Shown here: piece after piece, positions 40,165-45,808 of the stretch | How the letters are laid out: each line of letters begins with the position of its first letter | How positions within the stretch are numbered: the first letter of the stretch is position 1 | Virus record (IMG/VR): IMGVR_UViG_3300025818_004904 | Span: 1-45,808 of that record | From: a virus | Direction: 5' to 3' (one strand) | Length of the DNA stretch: 45,808 nt | Notes under the pieces: model-generated | The model's input: only the letters and a program-made list of their open reading frames with translations | The model's database searches: none | What the model was told of the DNA's origin: nothing | Made by a program: the position numbers and the translations under genes

Positions 40165-40388
40165 CATCCGGCGACCTAGTCAGAATCAAAGTACCAAACC
40201 TTGACTACTTCAATAACAAGCTCGCAATCGTTCTCCACCTTGCTAGCAAACAACAGCATTACGACAATGACGGCAACCTGCACACAACCCGCTACTATCT
40301 TATCAACCTATCAGGCTCCCAAGCCGATCACATCTTTTCACAACACCAGCTTGAACTGCTTTCAAAGGCATACGAAATAAATGACTAA
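40158..40388 (+). CDS. GDLV-family small protein, 76 aa
   Basis: MLTSGDLVRIKVPNLDYF, KLAIVLHLASKQ and HQLELLSKAYEIND give the family ends. The SKA ending is shared with the next paralogs and differs from the SEAR ending of the first array. Confidence 0.82.
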   Translation: MLTSGDLVRIKVPNLDYFNNKLAIVLHLASKQQHYDNDGNLHTTRYYLINLSGSQADHIFSQHQLELLSKAYEIND

Positions 40389-40608
40389 CAACAAAGCATT
40401 CATCTTCGAAGTAGGAGATCTAGTCAAATGGAAGCAGCAAAGAATAACAGAAGACTTTGTCGAGGAGTACGAAAATGTCGGCATCGTCATCGGGCATGAA
40501 CGACGCTACGCAAAGGAAGAGCATGTCTGCAAAGTGCAAGTTGGCAGCCAAACCTACAGCATCCGCACGCATATGCTTGAACTCGTATCAAAGGGCACAA
40601 AAGAATAA
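40381..40608 (+). CDS. GDLV-family small protein, 75 aa
   Basis: FEVGDLVKWKQQRITEDF, VGIVIGHERRYAK and HMLELVSKGTKE. Start overlaps the upstream gene by eight bases; the stop overlaps the next ATG by one base (TAATG). Confidence 0.82.
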   Translation: MTNNKAFIFEVGDLVKWKQQRITEDFVEEYENVGIVIGHERRYAKEEHVCKVQVGSQTYSIRTHMLELVSKGTKE

Positions 40609-40838
40609 TGAGCAACAAAACATACGGCAGCGGATTCCGTTATAATATAGGCGACCTTGTTAAGTTTAGACATGACCGTATGAATGTAATAGATTATAAG
40701 GTAGGAATAGTAGTAGAACAGAGTTATAGAATCACTAGAGATAATATGTTTAAAATCTTAGTGAAGGATAAATACTACTGGAAATCTGCGGATAAGATTA
40801 CTTTGCTGTCTAAGGCTACGAAAGGCTCTTCTAAATGA
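40608..40838 (+). CDS. GDLV-family small protein, 76 aa
   Basis: YNIGDLVKFRHDRMNVID, YKVGIVVEQSYRI and DKITLLSKATKGSSK. Codon use is more A/T-rich than in the preceding paralog, so copies may have arrived at different times. Confidence 0.82.
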   Translation: MSNKTYGSGFRYNIGDLVKFRHDRMNVIDYKVGIVVEQSYRITRDNMFKILVKDKYYWKSADKITLLSKATKGSSK

Positions 40839-41173
40839 TTCACAACGATAAACAGCAGTCATGTGCTGGTAAGACTTTGCGGAGTGACCCAACATATGGT
40901 TCAGCACCTTCACAACACTCGCCCGCACGAGCCGACCGCATCGACAGGTTCGTAGCCAGTCGGGAACCTTCCCAAGGGGTTATCAAATATTGTAAAAGAT
41001 CTTATAGGGTTGGAGATTTATTGAGAGGGCTATCAACTGCGTGGAATCCTAATGGATTGGTTTTGATTACGAGGTCCTCTGGGCATTGCTCATACTTTTA
41101 TGGGATTAACTGCCTTACGGGCGATGAGCACCTTTTCAATCTTCAACATTATGTAGGGGTTGATGAGGTTTGA
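40835..41173 (+). CDS. GDLV-family protein with N-terminal extension, 112 aa
   Basis: The first 55 residues are polar and unrelated to the family; YRVGDLLRGLSTAWNPNG starts the usual domain and NGLVLITRSSGH continues it. The ending differs (HYVGVDEV). ATG overlaps the upstream stop (ATGA). The extension DNA (40860-40975) is more GC-rich than its surroundings and may be a later insertion. Confidence 0.75.
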   Translation: MIHNDKQQSCAGKTLRSDPTYGSAPSQHSPARADRIDRFVASREPSQGVIKYCKRSYRVGDLLRGLSTAWNPNGLVLITRSSGHCSYFYGINCLTGDEHLFNLQHYVGVDEV

Positions 41174-41178
41174 CTGCC

Positions 41179-41367
41179 GTGCCAGCCGTTGCCGGCTTTG
41201 ACTGCAAAGTTGGAGACTTGATAAAGTGCAAGCAATTCCCAATGACTCCTCTGCTTGTTGAGAATATTATGTACCATGGCTGCGATGTTGTCTATGTTGT
41301 TAGGCATGACGGCTGTGCCTGCTATTTACTTGAGACAGATATTGTCGACCTGTTATCTAAATCTTAA
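41179..41367 (+). CDS. GDLV-family small protein, 62 aa, GTG start
   Basis: FDCKVGDLIKCKQFPMTP, then VVYVVRHDGCA and DIVDLLSKS. GTG 41179 has GATGAGG at suitable spacing; TTG 41170, which overlaps the upstream stop, is an alternative. Five cysteines are unusual for the family. Last member of the second array. Confidence 0.74.
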   Translation: MPAVAGFDCKVGDLIKCKQFPMTPLLVENIMYHGCDVVYVVRHDGCACYLLETDIVDLLSKS

Positions 41368-41403
41368 AAAAATTCTTAAGAAAAAAATCGGAGTTTTTGA
41401 GTT

Positions 41404-41541
41404 ATGAGAAAATTTTATATCGGAATACTGTTAATCTGCTACTGGCTTCAAAAGAAAAATTGGCGGAACCCTGGCGGGCTGGTTTGGCGGCTGACAACTC
41501 CTATTGGTGCGTGGGCTGCGGGGAAAGCTGGTGACTCCTAG
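41404..41541 (+). CDS. Small membrane protein, 45 aa
   Basis: RKFYIGILLICYWLQKKN then a Gly/Trp-rich tail. GGAG lies nine bases before the ATG. Overlaps the Smr gene by 11 bases. Weakly supported. Confidence 0.48.
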   Translation: MRKFYIGILLICYWLQKKNWRNPGGLVWRLTTPIGAWAAGKAGDS

Positions 41542-41767
41542 ATTGGACCTTCATGGGCTGCGTCACCATGAGGTTGAAAACGAAGTCGTGAGGTTTTTAG
41601 AGAAGCACTTAAGGTCTGGTTTGTTTATAGAAATCATCACGGGCAATAGTCAGGTCATGATTGAAGAAAGTATTAAAATAATACAACAATACGGGTTACA
41701 ATATTATCATGGATACCCTAATTACGTTGGAAGGATAATGGTAGTGACCTACGATGAGTTTCACTAG
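41531..41767 (+). CDS. Smr-domain protein, 78 aa, GTG start
   Basis: LDLHGLRHHEVENEVVRFLE and IEIITGNSQVMIEESI are the two Smr blocks (LDLHG and the TGxG-like TGNS). Smr domains nick or bind nucleic acids, and some act in ribosome rescue. The protein is a bare Smr domain. GTG 41531 follows GGGGAAAG. Confidence 0.85.
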   Translation: MTPRLDLHGLRHHEVENEVVRFLEKHLRSGLFIEIITGNSQVMIEESIKIIQQYGLQYYHGYPNYVGRIMVVTYDEFH

Positions 41768-41858
41768 TTTATACATTTTTGCCTTTATCGGATGGTGTGC
41801 CATTAGTTGGGGTCTTGCCCTATTTATTGCGAATAGATTTTTTGGAAATAAAAAGTAA
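41754..41858 (+). CDS. Single-membrane-segment protein, 34 aa
   Basis: SLYIFAFIGWCAISWGLALF spans almost the whole protein. It overlaps the Smr gene by 14 bases. Low confidence due to size. Confidence 0.48.
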   Translation: MSFTSLYIFAFIGWCAISWGLALFIANRFFGNKK

Positions 41859-41867
41859 GGTTTTACA

Positions 41868-42212
41868 ATGGTTTATAAGTTATTGTTTTTGCTCGTTTTT
41901 ATGAGCCCCTATAATGCTGAATATAATCTACAGCAAATCGAATGCCCACGATGGGCTCCTGGTGGTGATGAAATCCTACCAATGAACATCACCCTTTCCC
42001 CACAACTCAAACTTCAGAACGCAATGAGGTGTTACTGTCAAGTTGTGAAATACAAGGAGCGTGAATGTATCCGCAATGGTGTCCCAGAAAGAATCTGTCA
42101 AAGAAGAACTGAAGACTGGGTTACTAATAATCTAAAACTTAACCAAAACGTCATCCAGGATAATGTGATGATGAGACTGCCTAAGAGGAACCTAATCATC
42201 AATGAAAACTAA
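41868..42212 (+). CDS. Secreted Cys-rich protein, 114 aa
   Basis: A signal peptide is visible at 1-18 (YKLLFLLVFMSPYNA), then a soluble domain with about five cysteines (ECPRW, CYCQV, EC..N, RICQRR) that could form disulfides in the periplasm. It overlaps the pilin-like gene by 11 bases, suggesting the two act together. Not recognised. Confidence 0.7.
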   Translation: MVYKLLFLLVFMSPYNAEYNLQQIECPRWAPGGDEILPMNITLSPQLKLQNAMRCYCQVVKYKERECIRNGVPERICQRRTEDWVTNNLKLNQNVIQDNVMMRLPKRNLIINEN

Positions 42213-42609
42213 AGGCTTCGCTTTAATTCTTACTCTAGTTGTTGCAACAGTTATTAGCACTTCTGCTATTTTAATCTATACTATGACTAGGGACGAGATG
42301 CAGATCGCCGCCAACAACCGCAGGGTGTTGCAATCAAAACTTGCAGCAGTCTCAGGACTCACTCACTTCAAGAGTATGGAACTATTCTACGAACACTTAA
42401 GACAACAAGCAGACGCTCTGGGTCGTGAGAAGATTATTGTCATTGAGGAGACCGCACTGGGCGACCGAACATTTTATAGAGTTGAAGTCAATCTATGTTG
42501 TGGATTAGGTGAGAACGAGTTCATGGTTAAGAGCACTGGGTACTACAAGGACAATGGTCGTATTATTTCAGAGCATGTAAAGCGTTCTTTATTCAGGACT
42601 GTAGACTAA
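42202..42609 (+). CDS. PilX-like minor pilin, 135 aa
   Basis: KTKGFALILTLVVATVIST fits a prepilin signal with cleavage after Gly5 and a hydrophobic N-terminal helix. It lacks Glu at +5, as in GspK/PilX-type minor pilins. The following NNRRVLQSKLAAVSGLTHF matches the PilX N-terminal continuation. A type IV pilus or type II secretion pseudopilin in a phage is very unusual. It could interfere with host pili used by rival phages, or derive from a host gene. The partner gene upstream is secreted as well. Confidence 0.75.
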   Translation: MKTKGFALILTLVVATVISTSAILIYTMTRDEMQIAANNRRVLQSKLAAVSGLTHFKSMELFYEHLRQQADALGREKIIVIEETALGDRTFYRVEVNLCCGLGENEFMVKSTGYYKDNGRIISEHVKRSLFRTVD

Positions 42610-42639
42610 TTACAAAGTCTTATTTTTTTAGGTGTGCCA

Positions 42640-42777
42640 ATGATCTCTAAGAATAAAACTTGGAATTTGATTCTTGAAGGACTTAAGGACATTCAAAGCT
42701 CTAAAAAAATTACCGACGCAGTTATGAAGCAAATCCAGGAGCTACAAGCTAAAAATGTTGAAAATTCAAACAAATAA
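42640..42777 (+). CDS. Small protein with leader-like motif, 45 aa
   Basis: KTWNLILEGLKDIQSSKK contains LxE-G, the type of site cut by T4-like prohead protease, and the rest is helical. GACTAATTAC lies upstream. Likely part of the leader-tagged group that follows. Confidence 0.55.
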   Translation: MISKNKTWNLILEGLKDIQSSKKITDAVMKQIQELQAKNVENSNK

Positions 42778-42805
42778 GAAATGGTGGTGGTGGCTCAATA
42801 ACCTA

Positions 42806-42818
42806 AACTATTATTTTT
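42806..42818 (+). promoter_or_regulatory. Candidate AACTATTATTTTT element
   Basis: A looser match to the AACTA(C/T)TTA element, 12-24 bp before ATG 42830, overlapped by CCTAAA...TTTAGG inverted repeat. Confidence 0.3.
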
Positions 42819-42829
42819 AGGAGAAGCCA

Positions 42830-43030
42830 ATGAAGATTACATTATCACGTTTGACCGAGATTGTAAGAGGCGTTGTCGAAGAGGCAGCCAAAGAAGGTAA
42901 GATCCAGAAGATCTACCGTAAGTCTTACGACAGAATGATAAAGAAAGCTTCTACTGGCGGAAATAAAAATACCCCTCCATTCACTAAGAAAGCAGCCAAA
43001 TCAGGCAAGTCTGGTTTAGGACCCTTTTAA
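42830..43030 (+). CDS. Small basic protein with N-terminal leader helix, 66 aa
   Basis: ITLSRLTEIVRGVVEEAAKE is an amphipathic leader like those at 15125, 12668 and 44266. The remainder is basic (RKSYDRMIKKASTGGNKN). TAGGAGAAGCC gives a strong start. Possibly a packaged DNA-condensing protein. Confidence 0.66.
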   Translation: MKITLSRLTEIVRGVVEEAAKEGKIQKIYRKSYDRMIKKASTGGNKNTPPFTKKAAKSGKSGLGPF

Positions 43031-43031
43031 A

Positions 43032-43457
43032 ATGAATCACGATAAATGGAAAAAATTTCTAAGTGAAGCCAAGATGGCGGATCTTGGTGCTGAACAAAAG
43101 TATGTTGCCAAGATTGGTAGTATGAAAGTTCTTATCGATATTGAGGACGCCGATCTTGTTGGTACCAAGCACAGCAAAGAGAGACAGTTCCGTCATGATA
43201 GGAAAATCTCTAATGAAGCGATCATCAACGCTGTTGAACTAGCTCTAGGTAAAGTCATTAATGATTTTGCCAATGGCGAGCTTGGGAATAATGAACCATT
43301 TGTCATACGTGCTGTTAGTAGAGGCAAGGCACCTGATCTTAATGTTGTTGCTGCCCTTGATATGAAAAAAGGTCCTGATAGTGTTAAAGTTGTGACTGTC
43401 ATGAGAAAGAATGATTTCAAGACAGATGACAAGACCTACGAGGTTCATCCTCGATGA
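43032..43457 (+). CDS. Leader-tagged protein, possible BECR/DUF4258-like fold, 141 aa
   Basis: KWKKFLSEAK at residues 5-14 contains L-S-E before Ala, the form of a prohead protease site, and the same KWK(K/Q)FL(S/N)EA occurs in the next gene. The body has HSKERQFRHDRKISNEAIIN and a later KVVTVMRKNDF, a pattern seen in small RelE/DUF4258-type nucleases. I rate the leader likely and the nuclease idea weak. Overlaps the next gene by four bases. Confidence 0.68.
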   Translation: MNHDKWKKFLSEAKMADLGAEQKYVAKIGSMKVLIDIEDADLVGTKHSKERQFRHDRKISNEAIINAVELALGKVINDFANGELGNNEPFVIRAVSRGKAPDLNVVAALDMKKGPDSVKVVTVMRKNDFKTDDKTYEVHPR

Positions 43458-44269
43458 TCTACCAGGCTAAGTGGAAACAGTTTCTTAACGAGGCTGTTAA
43501 AGTTTATGTTCATGGATACGTTAAGCCAGAGTCTGCTTTCCACACTATAGCTGAATGGGAAGCTTTTGCGGATCAAATCTTACAGTTCCAAAAGGATGGA
43601 CACTCTATACGTGGTGGTAAGATTGATGGTCCCACAGAGTTAGTAGATTTAATATATTCTTTTTATGGCTTCCAGCTAAATGTAGAAGTTGATCGATATG
43701 AGTTGCTTACATTTAAGAATGTGATGGATCATGTCGAGGATCTGATCAACCATAGAGTGTGGGGACTTCGCAGGGAGTTTGGAGGCTACTTTCCTGACAT
43801 TAACAAACTAAGATTAGCATACTTTTATTCCCGTGGAGACATGGAGCCATACATTCTTATAGATGATGAATTTACCGAGCAAATTTATGGCTCAACTAAT
43901 AACCCCAAAAAACTTCTCCACTACACAACAAAAGACGGTGTAGATAGAATACAGAGAGCAATAGACTCAGGTGACCCTTTTGACATTTCTGCCTACACCG
44001 TGGCTGAACGACCTTTCTTTAGAAAAGAGTCAAACTTGATTATGGAGTTTGAAGGAAATGTTCGTGCTGGGTTTCGTAGCGATGTAAAATCTTTTGCTGT
44101 TGATAACGGAAGAAAATGTGTGAACCTATATAGATTAGGTTACCCTGGTGAAGATAAAGACAATCTTTGTACTGATCTAGAAAATGACTGTAACGGTGAG
44201 TTGAAAACTTCTTTATGGAATGAGTTCATTGCTACGCCGATCAAAATTTTAGGAGTTGATGAAAAATGA
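43454..44269 (+). CDS. Leader-tagged protein, 271 aa, possible ADP-ribosyltransferase-like
   Basis: AKWKQFLNEAVK near the start repeats the leader of the previous gene. The second half has LLHYTTKDGVDRIQRAIDSG, which resembles the first strand of ADP-ribosyltransferase-like folds (H-Y-x-T plus G-V-x-x-I), followed by a conserved Cys-rich LCTDLENDC. If correct, this would parallel T4 Alt, which is packaged, cleaved and injected. Similarity is weak and by eye. No other family recognised. Confidence 0.62.
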   Translation: MIYQAKWKQFLNEAVKVYVHGYVKPESAFHTIAEWEAFADQILQFQKDGHSIRGGKIDGPTELVDLIYSFYGFQLNVEVDRYELLTFKNVMDHVEDLINHRVWGLRREFGGYFPDINKLRLAYFYSRGDMEPYILIDDEFTEQIYGSTNNPKKLLHYTTKDGVDRIQRAIDSGDPFDISAYTVAERPFFRKESNLIMEFEGNVRAGFRSDVKSFAVDNGRKCVNLYRLGYPGEDKDNLCTDLENDCNGELKTSLWNEFIATPIKILGVDEK

Positions 44270-44586
44270 ACATCACTGAAGAACTATTAAGAAAAGTTGT
44301 CGCTGAAAGCATTAAGCGAACTAAGGAACTACGTGAAGCTTTCCGTATGGAAAAGGACTTCAAGAAAGGTATGCCTGTTACTTGGAATACTCTTGAAAAG
44401 GTAACTAAGAAAACAGCAAGTGGTCGTGAAAAGGTCGATTACGAACGAGTAGAAAACAAAGGCTATATCATGGATTTGGTCAGAGCACCATTAGGATCTG
44501 TCGAGCCAGGTTTAGCTGTTGTTCAGGACATGGACGGCAACACTCAAGAAATAGCACTAACCGAGCTTACACCAGTTAAAGCATAA
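44266..44586 (+). CDS. Leader-tagged small protein, 106 aa
   Basis: NITEELLRKVVAESIKRTKE is the leader helix (VAE before Ser). The rest is a basic beta-like domain (GYIMDLVRAPLGSVEPGL and VVQDMDG). Overlaps the upstream gene by four bases. Not recognised. Confidence 0.68.
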   Translation: MNITEELLRKVVAESIKRTKELREAFRMEKDFKKGMPVTWNTLEKVTKKTASGREKVDYERVENKGYIMDLVRAPLGSVEPGLAVVQDMDGNTQEIALTELTPVKA

Positions 44587-44598
44587 CTCCTGAACTGA

Positions 44599-44611
44599 AA
44601 CTACTTACTAT
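44599..44611 (+). promoter_or_regulatory. Candidate AACTACTTACTAT element
   Basis: AACTACTTACTAT ends directly before ATG 44612, closer than in other copies. There is no Shine-Dalgarno in between, so if this is a promoter the real start may lie downstream or the message may be leaderless. Confidence 0.35.
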
Positions 44612-45808
44612 ATGAGTACTTTCAGAGAACATAAGACTATCGCCGATCGAGCAGCGAATGACCGCTCTCGGCATAGGAAAAAAGTAGAAAAAGCAATCAA
44701 GGAAAGCATCAAGGATGTTGTTGCCGAAGAGAGCATCATTGGTCAAAGTGGTAAAAAGAAAATAAGGATTCCAATCAAAGGAATCAAAGAACACCAGTTT
44801 GTCTATGGAAACAATGAAAAGAATAAAAGAGTTGGCTCTGCCCAAGGTAAGGATGTAAAACAAGGGCAACGAATAGGGAAAACTAATCCCCGCAAAGGAC
44901 AGGGGCAAGGAAACAAGCCAGGCAATAAGCCTGGTGAGGAAATGTACGAAATTGAGATGTCCCTGGAGGAGCTAGCGGAATATCTCTTTGCTGATCTTAA
45001 TCTCCCTGAACTAGAAAAGAAGCAGTTCAAGTTTATTACTGAAGAGAAGATGAAACGTAAAGGCAAGAGACCTTACGGTATTCGTCCTAGACTTTCTAAA
45101 AAGGAAACAATAAAACAGAAGATAAAAAGAAAGAAAGCAGCAATCAAAGCTGGAACACACGATCCTGAAAGTGGTGAGCGTTTCCCATTTCATGAAAGTG
45201 ATCTAAGATACAAGCACATTGCTCCTGTAGAAAAGGAAAACACTACAGCAGTTATTTTCTTTGTAATGGATGTCTCTGGGTCTATGACTAAGTCTAAGAA
45301 GTTCTTGGCTCGTAGTTTCTTCTTTCTTTTATACCAATTTTTGAATCACAAGTATTCTTCAGTTGATGTTGTTTTTGTTTCCCATACAACTGACGCAAAA
45401 GAAGTCAATGAAGAGCAATTCTTCACCCGTGCTACTGGTGGCGGGACAATGGCTTCTTCTGGGCTTGAAAAAGTCAAGGAAATCATAGACAAGAGATATC
45501 ATCCAAATAACTGGAATATCTACACTTTTTATTGTGGCGATGGCGAGAACTGGGGCTCTGATAATGATAAGACTATAGAGCTTTTTAGGGAACTAAAAGA
45601 AATAAACCAAATGATGTGCTACACAGAGATTGGCGAAGGTAACGATAACTCACGTATAAACTCTTTATCATTCTTTGCCGAGTTTTCTGAAAACAGTTTA
45701 TGGAATCGTATTGAGACTCTGACAGACAAAAGACTTAAGAAAAACCGATTGATAACCCATGATAATATTTGGTCATCTTTCAAGAGACTGTTCGGAGGGA
45801 AAGCATAA
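44612..45808 (+). CDS. yhbH: YhbH/YeaH-type (DUF444) VWA protein
   Basis: This matches the bacterial YhbH/YeaH family along its length: HRKKVEKAIKESIKDVVAEE, KIRIPIKGIKEHQF, ELAEYLFADLNLPELEKKQF, a VWA MIDAS DVSGSM at 220-225, RSFFFLLYQFLNHKYSSVDV, GGGTMASSG and NIYTFYCGDGENW. At 398 aa it is complete and ends on the last base. In bacteria this gene works with the PrkA kinase and SpoVR in stress and stationary-phase control; neither partner is visible here, though they could follow. The N-terminal helix resembles the leader motif of its neighbours, but it is also native to the family. Confidence 0.95.
   Translation: MSTFREHKTIADRAANDRSRHRKKVEKAIKESIKDVVAEESIIGQSGKKKIRIPIKGIKEHQFVYGNNEKNKRVGSAQGKDVKQGQRIGKTNPRKGQGQGNKPGNKPGEEMYEIEMSLEELAEYLFADLNLPELEKKQFKFITEEKMKRKGKRPYGIRPRLSKKETIKQKIKRKKAAIKAGTHDPESGERFPFHESDLRYKHIAPVEKENTTAVIFFVMDVSGSMTKSKKFLARSFFFLLYQFLNHKYSSVDVVFVSHTTDAKEVNEEQFFTRATGGGTMASSGLEKVKEIIDKRYHPNNWNIYTFYCGDGENWGSDNDKTIELFRELKEINQMMCYTEIGEGNDNSRINSLSFFAEFSENSLWNRIETLTDKRLKKNRLITHDNIWSSFKRLFGGKA

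Noticed and set aside
40940-40985. GGTTCGTAGCCAGTC segment as a possible tRNA T-arm
   Set aside because: No cloverleaf can be drawn; it lies in a coding frame.
41368-41403. CTTAA...TTAAG with A-rich flanks as a terminator
   Set aside because: Stem is only 5 bp of A/T pairs, with no T-tract on the + strand.

Overview
This window looks like part of a large-genome lytic tailed phage (jumbo-phage style) of a Gram-negative host. That is an inference. It rests on three things: a dense run of small genes with 1-30 nt overlaps, all on the + strand; phage-typical nucleotide, lysis and small-protein genes (dUTPase, ThyX, DUF3310-like protein, staphylococcal-nuclease-like protein, lytic transglycosylase); and bacterial genes that only large phages usually carry (C-family DNA polymerase, FtsH, ClpP, GroEL, IMP dehydrogenase family, UDP-galactopyranose mutase, YhbH/YeaH). 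I saw no tRNA, rRNA, CRISPR array, integrase, transposase, capsid, tail or terminase gene. The host cannot be named from this sequence.

Layout. 1-3625: end of a DnaE-type polymerase, dUTPase and a PLP aminotransferase. 3622-8335: an array of tiny proteins sharing an N-terminal P/V-G-D-L-V motif and a C-terminal L-E-V-(I/V/L)-S motif, interrupted by an EcoRI-like endonuclease plus a Dam-type methyltransferase. 8389-12594: FtsH, a conserved phage protein, a zinc-ribbon protein, an IMPDH/GMPR-family enzyme and a sigma-region-4-like protein. 12668-19065: a second block with an acidic protein, a P-loop kinase, an L,D-peptidase-like protein, a PD-(D/E)xK nuclease overlapping a second Dam-type methyltransferase, and GroEL ending at a clear terminator. 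19162-30145: many small membrane and soluble proteins with glutaredoxin, ClpP, a lytic transglycosylase, a YkuK-like RNase H fold, a YiiX-like peptidase and a nuclease. 30192-36269: zinc-knuckle protein, a UDP-sugar cassette (epimerase, fringe-like glycosyltransferase, UDP-galactopyranose mutase), a DUF3310-like protein and ThyX. 36270-39266: a non-coding region with 20-bp tandem repeats, then a MoxR-type ATPase and a VWA metallopeptidase-like partner. 39390-41367: SET-domain protein and a second array of GDLV proteins. 41404-45808: Smr domain, secreted and pilin-like proteins, then a group of proteins with short N-terminal leaders resembling prohead-protease propeptides, ending with a full-length YhbH/YeaH-type VWA protein.

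Two candidate regulatory classes stand out. Eight near-identical promoter-plus-leader cassettes have TTGAC(N), an exact 16-bp spacer, a TAATAT-like -10 and a purine-rich GGGAGA ribosome-binding region. They precede GDLV arrays, the zinc-knuckle protein, the MoxR ATPase and the VWA protein, and are probably read by unmodified host sigma-70 RNA polymerase early in infection. A second element, A-A-C-T-A-(C/T)-T-T-A-(C/T)-T, lies 12-55 bp before FtsH, the aminotransferase and several leader-bearing genes, and may mark late genes.

The most interesting candidates for undescribed biology are the expanded GDLV family (about 25 members in two arrays with overlapping gene junctions), the two independent nuclease-methyltransferase pairs, the leader-tagged putative virion cargo set, the MoxR/VWA and YhbH modules, and the phage-borne galactofuranose cassette.
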